The position numbers and the translations under genes were made by a program. Positions 51,651 through 60,596 of a stretch of DNA of 64,000 bases are shown here, piece by piece. The first letter of the stretch is position 1; each line of letters begins with the position of its first letter. The notes under the pieces are model-generated. The model was not told the origin of the DNA. It searched no databases and was given only the letters and a program-made list of their open reading frames with translations. The stretch is taken from assembly GCA_003220265.1 (NCBI GenBank), contig QHRW01000126.1:1-64000 (forward strand), read 5' to 3'. The stretch comes from Candidatus Rokuibacteriota bacterium (GTDB lineage: Bacteria > Methylomirabilota > Methylomirabilia > Rokubacteriales > CSP1-6).

Positions 51651-52642
51651 CGCGGGGGCACGAGGCCACGGCGGGCGAAGTCCGCGTACGCCTCGCGGAC
51701 CGCCTCGCGCAGCGGCGTGGGCGTGAAGCCGAGCTCGGTCCGTGCCTTCGTCGTGTCCGCGCGCCGGCCCAGGCGCAGCAGCCGCACCGCGCCCGGCGTG
51801 AAGCGCAGCGGCGCGTCGGGTCGGAGACGCGTCGTCACGAAGCTCGTCACCTCGGCCAGCGCCGCCATCAGCGGCGGCGAGAGCCGCCAGCGCGGCCGGG
51901 GCCGGCCGGTGATCTCCTCGTAGTACGCCATCAGCTCGTCCACGCTCGTGTGGCCGCTGCTGAAGATGTACTTGTGCCCGGTACGGCCCTTGTCCATGGC
52001 CAGCCGGTGACCCTCCACGATGTCGCGCGCGGCCACGAACTCGAAGCCACCCGGAATGTAGGCGCGCAGGCGGCCGCGCGCGAAGTCGAGCAGCACGCGC
52101 CCCATCGGCGAGGGCTTGTAGTCGTGCGGCCCCACGATCGCGCACGAGGTGGCGATCACGACGTCGAGGCCATTGGCGACCGCCGTCAGGCACGCGTGCT
52201 CGACGGCCACCTTCGAGCGCTGGTACGGCAGCATTCGCTCGAACGGATTCACGGCGTCCGTCTCGTCGCTGGGCCGTCCCGGCACGTGGCCCACGGCGCT
52301 GAAGGAGCCCGTCACCACCACGCGCTCCACGCCGGCCTCGAGGGCCGCGCGCAGCAGGTGACGGCTGCCCACGACGTTGCAGCCGTGGATCTCCGCCACC
52401 TGGCCCGTGCCCGTGGAGACCTTGGCCGCGCAGTGATAGACCCGGGGGCAGCCGCGCACCGCCGCGCGCGTGGCGTCGAGATCGCGCAGGTCGCCCCAGA
52501 CCGTCTCGACGTCGAGCCCGGCGAGGGCGGCGTTGCCGGCCTCGGGCCGGGCGAGCACGCGCACCCGCGTGCCCTCGTCCAGCAGTCGCCGCACGAGATT
52601 CGCGCCGAGATGTCCGCTGGCCCCGGTGACGAGGACCGTCAT
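51647..52642 (-). CDS. NAD(P)-dependent 3-beta-hydroxysteroid dehydrogenase-like, SdmB-like
   Basis: 331 residues. Rossmann motif VLVTGASGHLGANLVRRLLD at the start, YQRSK catalytic motif near residue 145, extended-SDR layout similar to 3-beta-HSD and sterol-4-carboxylate decarboxylating dehydrogenases. In Methylococcus SdmB acts after SdmA in C-4 demethylation; here the genes are in one overlapping operon with only the P450 between them. First gene of the minus-strand sterol run. Confidence 0.8.
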   Translation of the reverse strand: MTVLVTGASGHLGANLVRRLLDEGTRVRVLARPEAGNAALAGLDVETVWGDLRDLDATRAAVRGCPRVYHCAAKVSTGTGQVAEIHGCNVVGSRHLLRAALEAGVERVVVTGSFSAVGHVPGRPSDETDAVNPFERMLPYQRSKVAVEHACLTAVANGLDVVIATSCAIVGPHDYKPSPMGRVLLDFARGRLRAYIPGGFEFVAARDIVEGHRLAMDKGRTGHKYIFSSGHTSVDELMAYYEEITGRPRPRWRLSPPLMAALAEVTSFVTTRLRPDAPLRFTPGAVRLLRLGRRADTTKARTELGFTPTPLREAVREAYADFARRGLVPPR

Positions 52643-52762
52643 GAGCCTCACACTCTACGACAGCCGTTGACGGCCCGCCACCGCTTCGGTAGAGTCGCCT
52701 AGCTCTCGTGATCGAACGCTGCAGCGCGTGTAAGACGTGCCACGCGCGCGGAGGGGGGCGTC

Positions 52763-53134
52763 ATGAGGGTGTACCACGCGTCGGTGACCGTGCGGGGCGA
52801 GGAGCATTTCGAGATCAGCGACGTCACCAAGAGCGTTTCCAGCGCGGTCCACGACTCCGGGATCCGGCAGGGCATCGCCGTCGTGAACGCGCTGCACACG
52901 ACGTGCGCGCTCTTCGTCAACGAGTTCCAGGGCGCGCTGGTCGACGACCTGAAGGCGCTGGTGACGCGCCTGGGGCACGCCGACGCGCACCTCGGCAACG
53001 CGCTGCTCGGGCGCAGCATCGCCCTCGGCGTGCGCGACGGCGAGCTCGTGCTGGGCCGGTTTCAATCGATCATCTTCGCCGAGCTGGACGGCCCCCGTCA
53101 GCGGGAGCTCGCCGTCCAGGTCATCGGCGAGTAA
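52763..53134 (+). CDS. YjbQ family protein (UPF0047)
   Basis: 123 residues, complete family domain: SSAVHDSGIRQGIAVVNALH, HTTCALFVNEFQGALVDDLK and LGRSIALGVRDGELVLGRFQ. Active-site-like His, Cys and Glu are kept. The function of the family is not settled (a weak thiamine-phosphate synthase activity has been reported). ATG 52763 has GGAGGGGGG upstream. It starts the plus-strand run that continues with the squalene epoxidase. Confidence 0.85.
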   Translation: MRVYHASVTVRGEEHFEISDVTKSVSSAVHDSGIRQGIAVVNALHTTCALFVNEFQGALVDDLKALVTRLGHADAHLGNALLGRSIALGVRDGELVLGRFQSIIFAELDGPRQRELAVQVIGE

Positions 53135-53163
53135 CGCCGAGCCTCCGGCTCGCGAGGGGATTC

Positions 53164-54585
53164 ATGGACGTCGCAGTGATCGGCGGCGGCGCCGCCGGAT
53201 GCGTCACCGCGCTGGCGTTCGCCCGGCGCGGCGCGCGCGTGCTGTTGCTGGAGGCGCACCCCGGCGCCTCCACGCGCCTGGCCGGCGAGTGGCTGCATCC
53301 GGCCGGCGTGCGCGTTCTCGAATCGCTCGGGCTCGAGATCCCGGCCGCGGCGGAGCACCCGCCCGGTCGCGGCTTCATCGTGGTGCCGGCCGACGGCGCG
53401 CCGGCGATCCGCCTGGAATATCCGGAGGAGGCCGTCGCGCTCACGTGCGATCACGCGGCGCTGATCGCGGCGCTGCGCGACGCGGCCGCCGCGCATCCGA
53501 ACGTCACCTACCTGCCCCACGCGCATCCCGTCCGGCTGGAGGGCCAGCGCCTCACGTTCGAGCGCGAGGGCCATGCGGCCGACAGCGTGACGGCCGGCGC
53601 GATCGTCGGCGCCGACGGGCGCTCGGCCGTCTCGCGTAAGTGGCTGCGCCTGCGCGAGGACCGCGTGGCCGTCTCGTGCACGGCGGGCCTGCTGCTGGAC
53701 GACGTCGACCTGCCGCACGAGGGCCTCGGCCATCTCCTGCTCAACGGCCCAGGGCCGGCCTTCCTCTATCGCATCGGGCCGCGGCACGTGCGCGCGTGTC
53801 TCGACGTGGCCGCCGGCGTGCCGCGCGGAGTCGATCACGCGCGGTATCTCTGGCACGCGTACGGTCCGAGCCTGCCGGAGTCGCTGCGGCCGGCCTTCCA
53901 GCGCGCGCTGGAGAAGCGGCCCATCATGTGGGCCGCCAACTACTTCCGCGCGCGCGCCTCGTACGGCCGGCCCGGCCTCGCCCTCGTCGGCGACGCCGTC
54001 GGCCACTTCCATCCGCTCACGGCCGTCGGCCTCACGCTGGGGCTGCAGGACGCGGAGTGCCTGGCGCGCAGCGGCAGCTTCGAGGCGTACCGGCGCGAGC
54101 GGGCGGCGCTGAGCCACGTGCCCGAGATCATGGCGATGGTGCTGTACGAGGTGTTCGCCGCGCGCGACGGCGGCGCGCGCGCCATGCACGCGGCGACGTT
54201 CCGCATGCTGCGGGGTGACGCCGCCGCCTGCGATCGCACGATGCGGCTGCTGGCCGCCGAGGACCCCGGCGTGCTCAGCTTCAGCCGCCCCTTCCTCACG
54301 GCGGCCGCGATGACCACCGCGCGCGTGATCCACGAGGCGCGCTCCACGCAGCGCTGGCCGCACGGCATGCGCGTGCTCCTCTATCTCCATCGCCGGCTCA
54401 CGTGGATCGCCATGGAGGCGCTGGTCGGCGTCCTCCGCCCCGCCGGCGGCCCGCGGACGGCGCGGCTGGCCGCGATGCTGAGCGGCCTCGCCCGCCGGGC
54501 AAGCCCCGTCGCGCACGGCCGCCTCCCGCAGCCGGCGCTGGTCGAGGTGGCGTCGGGCTCGTCGAGGCCGACCCAGGCGTCGTGA
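53164..54585 (+). CDS. Squalene monooxygenase (epoxidase)-like FAD enzyme
   Basis: 473 residues. FAD motif VAVIGGGAAGCVTALAFARR, second motif ALVGDAVGHFHPLTAVGLTL then LQDAE. This matches the squalene epoxidase signature GDA-x3-HPLT-x-G-x-T-x2-L-x-D. It would oxidise squalene to 2,3-oxidosqualene, the substrate of the cyclase opposite. GAGGGG lies four bases before ATG 53164. The stop overlaps the second FAD reductase by GTGA. Generic PHBH-fold hydroxylases share the FAD part, but not the HPLT block. Confidence 0.85.
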   Translation: MDVAVIGGGAAGCVTALAFARRGARVLLLEAHPGASTRLAGEWLHPAGVRVLESLGLEIPAAAEHPPGRGFIVVPADGAPAIRLEYPEEAVALTCDHAALIAALRDAAAAHPNVTYLPHAHPVRLEGQRLTFEREGHAADSVTAGAIVGADGRSAVSRKWLRLREDRVAVSCTAGLLLDDVDLPHEGLGHLLLNGPGPAFLYRIGPRHVRACLDVAAGVPRGVDHARYLWHAYGPSLPESLRPAFQRALEKRPIMWAANYFRARASYGRPGLALVGDAVGHFHPLTAVGLTLGLQDAECLARSGSFEAYRRERAALSHVPEIMAMVLYEVFAARDGGARAMHAATFRMLRGDAAACDRTMRLLAAEDPGVLSFSRPFLTAAAMTTARVIHEARSTQRWPHGMRVLLYLHRRLTWIAMEALVGVLRPAGGPRTARLAAMLSGLARRASPVAHGRLPQPALVEVASGSSRPTQAS

Positions 54586-55676
54586 AGCGCGTCGCGATCA
54601 TCGGCGCCGGTCCCGCGGGCTCCGCCGCCGCCATCGCGCTCCGCCGCACGGCCGGCGTCGAGGTCGTGCTGCTCGAGCGCAAGACCTTTCCGCGCGCGAA
54701 GGCGTGCGGCAGCGGGCTCTCGCCGTGGGCGCTCGACACGCTCGACGATCTCGGCCTGGGTCGCGCGATCCGCGCCGCCGCCTATCCGATCCGCGCGGCG
54801 CTGATCGGCGCCGGGCTCGGCGCCCCCGTGGAGCTGCGCAGCCGCTACCAGGCGGCGATCTACCTGCGCTCGGACTTCGACATGCTGCTGGCGCGCGAGG
54901 CGGCGCGGCGCGGCGCCGACCTGCGCGAGGGCGTGCGCGTGGACGCGCTCGCGCGCCACGCCGGGCGCCTGGTGGGCGTGAGCACATCCGGCGGCGACCT
55001 CGAGGTGGACGCCGCCATCGTCTGCAACGGCGCCACCAGCACGCTGGCGCCGGCGTCGCGCCCGGGCCGCACGCTCAACGCGATCATGGGCTGGTACGAG
55101 GGCGTCGAGGGAATCTCGGACGCCGTCGAGCTGTACTTCGACCCCGTCGTGAAGCCGTACTACGGCTGGCTGTTCCCCGAGAGCCCGCGGCGCGTGAACA
55201 TCGGCATCTGCTACGCGCCCACGGACGGCGGGCCCAACGCGCTCGAGCGCTTCGAGACGTTCGTGGCCACGCGCTTCGGCCGACGCGCCCGGCACGCCAC
55301 GCGCATCGGCCGGCTCGTGGGCCACCCGATCGCGACCACGTATCGCCCGGCGGCGTTGTCGCAGCACGGCACGCTGGTGGCCGGCGAGGCCGGGCGGCTC
55401 GTGGATCCCGTGACGGCCGAGGGCATCCATCACGCGATGGCGACCGGGCTCATCGCGGGCGAGATGCTCGGCGACGTCCTCGCCCGCGGCCTCGAGCCGA
55501 CCGCGGAGCGCCTGGCGCCGCACACGGCGCGCGTGCGCCGGCGGCTGGGCGCCGGTCTCTGGACGGGGCAGGCGCTGCTGGCCGTCACGCGCACACCGGT
55601 GTTGGACTGGGCACTGCGCTTCGCCTCCACGCGCTCGATGAAGAGCGTGCTGACGTGGGCGCTCGCGCGTGCCTGA
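54582..55676 (+). CDS. Geranylgeranyl reductase-family FAD-dependent oxidoreductase
   Basis: 364 residues. FAD motif VAIIGAGPAGSAAAIALRRT, the KACGSGLSPWALD loop of GGR enzymes near residue 42, LVAGEAGRLVDPVTAEGIHH near residue 266. Coupled by a four-base overlap to the squalene epoxidase-like gene, so a reduction of a sterol or squalene double bond is a reasonable guess (for example side-chain or nuclear double bonds), but no sterol reductase of this family is known to me. Confidence 0.8.
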   Translation: MKRVAIIGAGPAGSAAAIALRRTAGVEVVLLERKTFPRAKACGSGLSPWALDTLDDLGLGRAIRAAAYPIRAALIGAGLGAPVELRSRYQAAIYLRSDFDMLLAREAARRGADLREGVRVDALARHAGRLVGVSTSGGDLEVDAAIVCNGATSTLAPASRPGRTLNAIMGWYEGVEGISDAVELYFDPVVKPYYGWLFPESPRRVNIGICYAPTDGGPNALERFETFVATRFGRRARHATRIGRLVGHPIATTYRPAALSQHGTLVAGEAGRLVDPVTAEGIHHAMATGLIAGEMLGDVLARGLEPTAERLAPHTARVRRRLGAGLWTGQALLAVTRTPVLDWALRFASTRSMKSVLTWALARA

Positions 55677-57018
55677 CCTGCCCGGCGCCCGCGCGCTGCT
55701 CGCCGTCGTGGCCGCGCTGGCCGGGCTGACGGCCGCCGGCGCCTCGGCCGAGGACGACGCGTTCAGCCTGGCGTCGCTGGGCGTGAAGGGCACGGCGGTC
55801 TACAAGAACTTCTCCCACTTCGAGACGACGCGCGACGATCCGCAGCTCATCCGCAACGAGGGCCTCGTGCGCCTCGAGGTGAACCGCCGCCTGGCGCCGT
55901 GGAGCGACGCGAAGGTGGTGGGCGAGCTGCGCAAGGACGACGACGACCTCACCGACGGCGTGAGCTTCCAGATCCAGGAGAAAAACCGCCGGCGCAGCCT
56001 GCTCGATCTCAAGGAAGCCGTGCTCACGCTGCGCGGCGGTCCGCTGGAGGCGGGGCTGGGCAAGCAGATCTACGCCTGGGGCACCGCCGACACGTTCAAC
56101 CCGACCGACAACCTCAACGCCTACGACTACCTCGACGTGATCGACAACGAGAAGCTCGGCCTGTGGTCGGCCGCCCTGCGGCTGACGGCGGCGGCCACCA
56201 CGGCCACCTTCGTCGTCGTGCCCGCCTTCGTGCCCAGCCGCCTGCCGCTGCCGCGCAGCCGCTGGACGCCGTCGCTGCCCGCCGGCTTCGTCGGCGTGGC
56301 CGACGACCCCGAGGTGCCGCGAGTGACGGCCGGGAATCTCCAGTACGCGGCGCGCGTGCGGACCACCGTGCGCGGCGTGGACGTCTCCGCGAGCTACTAC
56401 GACGGCTTCGAGCACGTGCCCGTCCTCCGCGTGTCGTCGCTGGCGGTCGCGCCCGGCGTGGTGCTGCCGCGCTTCACGCCGGTCTACACGCGCGTGAAGG
56501 TGCCGGGGCTCGACGTCTCGACGACGTACGGCGGCTTCGAGCTCCACGCGGAGACCGCCGCGCGCTTCGTGGAGTCGAACGGGCGCGACGACCGCTGGCA
56601 GGGCATCGCCGGGTTCAACTACACGTGGGAGTCGCCGCCGCTGCCGGGCGTGGAGCAGATCGTGTTCCTGGCCGAGTACGCGCGCGAGGTCACGCTGCGC
56701 TCGCGCTCGGGCTCCAATTTCCTGCCGCTCGACTCCCTGCCCGGGCTCGGCGACCTCGTGTCGTCGACCGTGTTCCGCGAAGCGCTCATCGGGCGCGCGC
56801 TGGTCAAGCTGAGCGAAGATACCCAGGTGAAGCTGACCTCGGTCTTCGATCTCGACGCCGCCCCCAACGCCTACGTGCAGCCCAAGGTCACGCACAAGCT
56901 GACCGACGCGCTCCAGGTGGAAGCGGGCCTCGACCTCTTCGCCGGCGAGCCCCAGAGCCACTGGGGCCGCTTTCGCCACAACAACCGCGTGTTCGTGTTC
57001 GTGAAGTACTTCTTCTAG
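55669..57018 (+). CDS. DUF1302-like outer-membrane protein
   Basis: 449 residues. Signal peptide (ALLAVVAALAGLTAAGASA), then strand-rich sequence with a GLGKQIYAWGTADTFNPTDN motif near residue 130, typical of DUF1302/beta-barrel proteins found next to LolA-like and RND genes. The C-terminus FVFVKYFF ends in Phe as barrels do. It overlaps the reductase gene by eight bases. Probably a pore or partner in lipid transport across the outer membrane (inference from context). Confidence 0.78.
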   Translation: MPDLPGARALLAVVAALAGLTAAGASAEDDAFSLASLGVKGTAVYKNFSHFETTRDDPQLIRNEGLVRLEVNRRLAPWSDAKVVGELRKDDDDLTDGVSFQIQEKNRRRSLLDLKEAVLTLRGGPLEAGLGKQIYAWGTADTFNPTDNLNAYDYLDVIDNEKLGLWSAALRLTAAATTATFVVVPAFVPSRLPLPRSRWTPSLPAGFVGVADDPEVPRVTAGNLQYAARVRTTVRGVDVSASYYDGFEHVPVLRVSSLAVAPGVVLPRFTPVYTRVKVPGLDVSTTYGGFELHAETAARFVESNGRDDRWQGIAGFNYTWESPPLPGVEQIVFLAEYAREVTLRSRSGSNFLPLDSLPGLGDLVSSTVFREALIGRALVKLSEDTQVKLTSVFDLDAAPNAYVQPKVTHKLTDALQVEAGLDLFAGEPQSHWGRFRHNNRVFVFVKYFF

Positions 57019-57028
57019 GCGGGAGATC

Positions 57029-57820
57029 ATGAAGAGAACGCTCGCGATGCTCGGGGTCGTCCTCGTCGTGGCCGGCAGCGCGCCCACGGCGTGGGCCCAG
57101 TCGGCGCTGGCCATCATGCAGAAGCAGCGCGAGCTGCACCGCGCCGCCGACGAGCAGGAGACGCTCGCCGTCAAGATCGTGGACCGCCGCGGCGCCATCA
57201 AGGAGCGACGGCTCGTGCGCTATACCGCCACCGCGCCCGACGGGCTCAGCAAGGTCCTGGTGCGCTTCGTGGCGCCGCGCGACATCGCCAACACGGGCCT
57301 CCTCATCTGGGAGGCGCGCAACGGCGACGACGACCAGTGGCTCTACCTGCCCGGCGTCAAGAAGGTCAAGCGCATCGCGGCCAGCGGCAAGAAGAACCGC
57401 TTCCTGGGCACCGACTTCTCCTTCGAGGACCTGCGGCCCGAGGCGCTGGCCGCCCACCGCTACGAGAGCGCCGGCTCGGAAGCGATCGACGGACAGGACT
57501 GCTGGATCATCGAGGCGGTGCCGGCCACCGAGCGCCAGGCCGCCGACTCCGGCTACAGCAAGCGGCGGCTGTGGGTGCGCAAGGACATCACGCAGATCGT
57601 CAAGCGCGAGTTCTACGACGCCAAGGGCCGGCTGGAGAAGGTGCAGACCGACCGCCGCCTGGTGAACGTGAAGGGCCCGCTCTGGCGCGCCGACGAGATC
57701 GAGATGCACGACGTGCAGAGCAACGGGCGCACGATCCTGACGCTCGAGAAGCGGGCGCTCGACGCCGGGCTCAAGGACAGCCTCTTCACCGAGACCGAGC
57801 TGGCCCGCGAGGGCTCGTGA
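57029..57820 (+). CDS. LolA-like outer membrane lipoprotein-sorting protein
   Basis: 263 residues, signal peptide (LAMLGVVLVVAGSAPTAWA), then the LolA-like domain: VLVRFVAPRDIANTGLLIWE, DDQWLYLPGVKKVKRIAASG and SFEDLRPEALAAHRYE. Proteins of this type regularly stand before RND (MMPL) transporters and are thought to carry lipids through the periplasm. The stop overlaps the RND gene by GTGA. Confidence 0.85.
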   Translation: MKRTLAMLGVVLVVAGSAPTAWAQSALAIMQKQRELHRAADEQETLAVKIVDRRGAIKERRLVRYTATAPDGLSKVLVRFVAPRDIANTGLLIWEARNGDDDQWLYLPGVKKVKRIAASGKKNRFLGTDFSFEDLRPEALAAHRYESAGSEAIDGQDCWIIEAVPATERQAADSGYSKRRLWVRKDITQIVKREFYDAKGRLEKVQTDRRLVNVKGPLWRADEIEMHDVQSNGRTILTLEKRALDAGLKDSLFTETELAREGS

Positions 57821-60594
57821 CGCGACTGCTCCACTGGGTCGTTGACCATCCCGCCATCGGCGCGGCGCTGCTGGCCGGCGTCAGCCTCGTGCTCGCGAGC
57901 CAGGTGGTGCGCATCGAGCTCGACACGTCCGCCGAGAGCTTCATGGTGGAGAACGACCCGGCGCGCGCGTTCTACGACGAGGCCCTGCGGAAGTTCGGCA
58001 GCGACAACCTCACCGTGGTGCTCGTGAAGGCCGACGACGTCTTCGCCGTGCCCGCCCTGCAGGCGGTGAAGCGGCTGTCCGACGCGCTCGAGCGCCTCGA
58101 CGGCGTGACGCGCGTGGAGAGCCTCACCACGGTGAACAACGTCCGCGGCGACGACGGCACTTTGAACACCGACCCGCTGATCGGGCCGAAGATTCCCACG
58201 GACGCCGCCGCGCTGGCGCGCATCCGCGCCGACGCGCTCTCCAACCGCGTGCTCGTCCACAACCTCGTCTCGCCGGACGCCCGGGCCACCGCCGTCGTCG
58301 TCTACACCGCGGGCACCGCCCACTTCAACCGCGCCTTCACCGTGCAGGTGGACAGGCTCATCGCCCAGGTGGCGGCGCCGGGCCTGCGCATCTTCCAGAT
58401 GGGCGAGCCGTTCTCCAAGACCACCTATGCCAGCTACATCGAGCGCGACCAGCTCACGCTGATCCCGCTCTCGATCGCCGTCCTCCTGGTCGTGCTCTTC
58501 CTGGCCTTCCGCACGCTGGAGGCCATGCTCATCCCGCTGATCACGGGCGTGCTGAGCATCGTGTGGACGGTCGGGCTCATGGCCGTGCTGGGCATCCCGC
58601 TCAACGCGATGACCGCCGCCGTCCCCTCGCTGCTGATCGCGATCGGCTTCACCGAAGACGTCCACATGATCGCCGTCTACGAGGAGCTGGTGGAGCGCGG
58701 CAGCGACAAGCTCACCGCCATCCGGACGATGCTGGCCGAGAGCAGCCTGCCCCTGCTGGTCACCTCGGCCACCACCGTCCTCGGCTTCGTGACGCTGGTG
58801 TTCACGAACGTCACCGGCCTCGTCCAGTTCGGCTGGGCCTCCTCGATCGGCCTCACCGCCAACTTCATCATCACGATGCTGGGCGTGCCGCTGCTGCTCC
58901 TGCTGTGGCCGATCCCCCGGCGGCTGCACCGTCCGGCCGGCGAGGCGCACGCGCCGCGCGGCGTGATCCCGCCGCTGATGCACTGGCTGGCCGGCTTCAT
59001 CGTGCGCCGGCGCCGCATGGTGTGGCTGCTGACCGCGCTCATCACGGCCGGCTCGCTGGCCGGCTGGTCCGCGCTACGCGTGGACACCGACTTCATGAGC
59101 TACTTCCCCGAGCGCTCCGAGATCCGCCAGCGCGCGCAGGAGCTGCACGCCTCGCTGGCCGGCTCGGTGACGTTCTACCTCGTGGTGGACACGGGCATGG
59201 AGGACGGCGTCAAGAACCCGCGCGTGCTGCGCGCGATCGCCGATCTCCAGGATTACATGGCGCGCACGGGGCGCATCGACGCCAGCGTGTCGGTGGCCGA
59301 CTACGTGCGCACGATGAACCGCGAGATGCACGCCGGCGACCGGGCGTTCGAGACGATCCCCGACTCGCCCGACCTGATCGCCCAGTACCTGCTGCTGCTG
59401 GAGGGCAAGGACCTCGCGAAGTACGTCGACTTCAACGCCTCCACGGCCAACATCGTCGTCCGCCACAACGTCACCAGCTCGTTCGAGGTGTCGAAGCTCC
59501 TGGCCGGCATCGAGCAGTTCGCCGCCGCCACCTTCCCTCGCAACGTGCGCGTGCGCGCCACCGGCGAAACGATCCTGGTCAACAACGCCGCCGACTACAT
59601 GGCGGTGAACGAGTTCACCAGCTTCGGCTCCACCCTGCTCATCATCGGCATCATCCACGCGCTGCTCTTCATGTCGGTGCGCGCGGGCGGCCTCTCGCTG
59701 GTGCCCAACGTGCTGCCCATCGTGGCGAGCTTCGGCATCATGGGCCTGCTGCGCATCCCGCTGAACACCGGCACCGCCTTCGTGGCCACGGTGGCCATCG
59801 GCATCGCCGTGGACGACACCGTCCACCACATGGTGACGTACAACCGCCAGCTCAACCTGCACAACGACCAGACGAAGGCCATGGTGGCCACGCTGGAGGC
59901 CGAGGGCCGCCCCATCATCTACGTGTCGCTGGCCCTCGCGGCCGGCTTCTTCGTGCTGATGTTCTCGAGCTTCGTGCCCACCCGGCAGCTCGGCTTCCTC
60001 TCCGGCGTCGTCATGCTGCTGGCCATGGTGGCCGAACTGGTGCTGACGCCGCTGCTGATGCACTCCACGCGCCTGGTCACGCTGTGGAACGTGCTGCACG
60101 TGAAGATGCCGCGCGACGTCGTGCGCAGCTCGCCGCTGCTGCGCGGCCTCTCCACGTGGGAGGCCCGCAAGCTCGTCCTCCTGGGCGGCCTGCGCCCCCT
60201 GCGCGCGGGCGACTACCTGGTACGCAAGGGCGAGGCGGGCAACGAGCTCTACATGGTGGTGTCCGGGCGCCTGCGCGCCTTCGACGTGGGCGCCGACGGC
60301 CGCGAGGTGACCTTCCGCGAGCTGGGCTCGGCCTCCGTGATCGGCGAGGTGGCCGTCCTCGGTGACCGCGTCCGCTCGGCCCACGTCGTCGCCGAGACCG
60401 ACACGGAAGTGCTGGTCATCAGCGACGCCGCCCTCGAGCGCATCCAGCGCCGCTTTCCCTTCACGGCCGCCAAGCTCTATCGCAACATCGCCGCCGTGCT
60501 GAGCGAGCGGTTACGGGACCAGACGGCGGCGCGCACCCTGGCCGAGGGCGCGCAGCGGGCGGAGGAGGGCTCGAGGTTCGTGCTACCGCAGTAG
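57817..60594 (+). CDS. RND/MMPL-type transporter with C-terminal cyclic-nucleotide-binding domain
   Basis: 925 residues. Two RND halves, each one helix, a periplasmic loop and five more helices. Family blocks are LIAIGFTEDVHMIAVYEELV near residue 273 and VAIGIAVDDTVHHMVTYNRQ near 660. This is the HpnN/BstA type that moves hopanoids or sterols. From about residue 777 a Crp-like cyclic-nucleotide-binding domain is fused (RAGDYLVRKGEAGNELYMVV, GEVAVLGDRVRSAHV), which is unusual for the family and may gate transport. Placement directly after a sterol cluster makes a sterol or other polar lipid a good candidate cargo. Confidence 0.85.
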   Translation: MTRLLHWVVDHPAIGAALLAGVSLVLASQVVRIELDTSAESFMVENDPARAFYDEALRKFGSDNLTVVLVKADDVFAVPALQAVKRLSDALERLDGVTRVESLTTVNNVRGDDGTLNTDPLIGPKIPTDAAALARIRADALSNRVLVHNLVSPDARATAVVVYTAGTAHFNRAFTVQVDRLIAQVAAPGLRIFQMGEPFSKTTYASYIERDQLTLIPLSIAVLLVVLFLAFRTLEAMLIPLITGVLSIVWTVGLMAVLGIPLNAMTAAVPSLLIAIGFTEDVHMIAVYEELVERGSDKLTAIRTMLAESSLPLLVTSATTVLGFVTLVFTNVTGLVQFGWASSIGLTANFIITMLGVPLLLLLWPIPRRLHRPAGEAHAPRGVIPPLMHWLAGFIVRRRRMVWLLTALITAGSLAGWSALRVDTDFMSYFPERSEIRQRAQELHASLAGSVTFYLVVDTGMEDGVKNPRVLRAIADLQDYMARTGRIDASVSVADYVRTMNREMHAGDRAFETIPDSPDLIAQYLLLLEGKDLAKYVDFNASTANIVVRHNVTSSFEVSKLLAGIEQFAAATFPRNVRVRATGETILVNNAADYMAVNEFTSFGSTLLIIGIIHALLFMSVRAGGLSLVPNVLPIVASFGIMGLLRIPLNTGTAFVATVAIGIAVDDTVHHMVTYNRQLNLHNDQTKAMVATLEAEGRPIIYVSLALAAGFFVLMFSSFVPTRQLGFLSGVVMLLAMVAELVLTPLLMHSTRLVTLWNVLHVKMPRDVVRSSPLLRGLSTWEARKLVLLGGLRPLRAGDYLVRKGEAGNELYMVVSGRLRAFDVGADGREVTFRELGSASVIGEVAVLGDRVRSAHVVAETDTEVLVISDAALERIQRRFPFTAAKLYRNIAAVLSERLRDQTAARTLAEGAQRAEEGSRFVLPQ

Positions 60595-60596
60595 CG

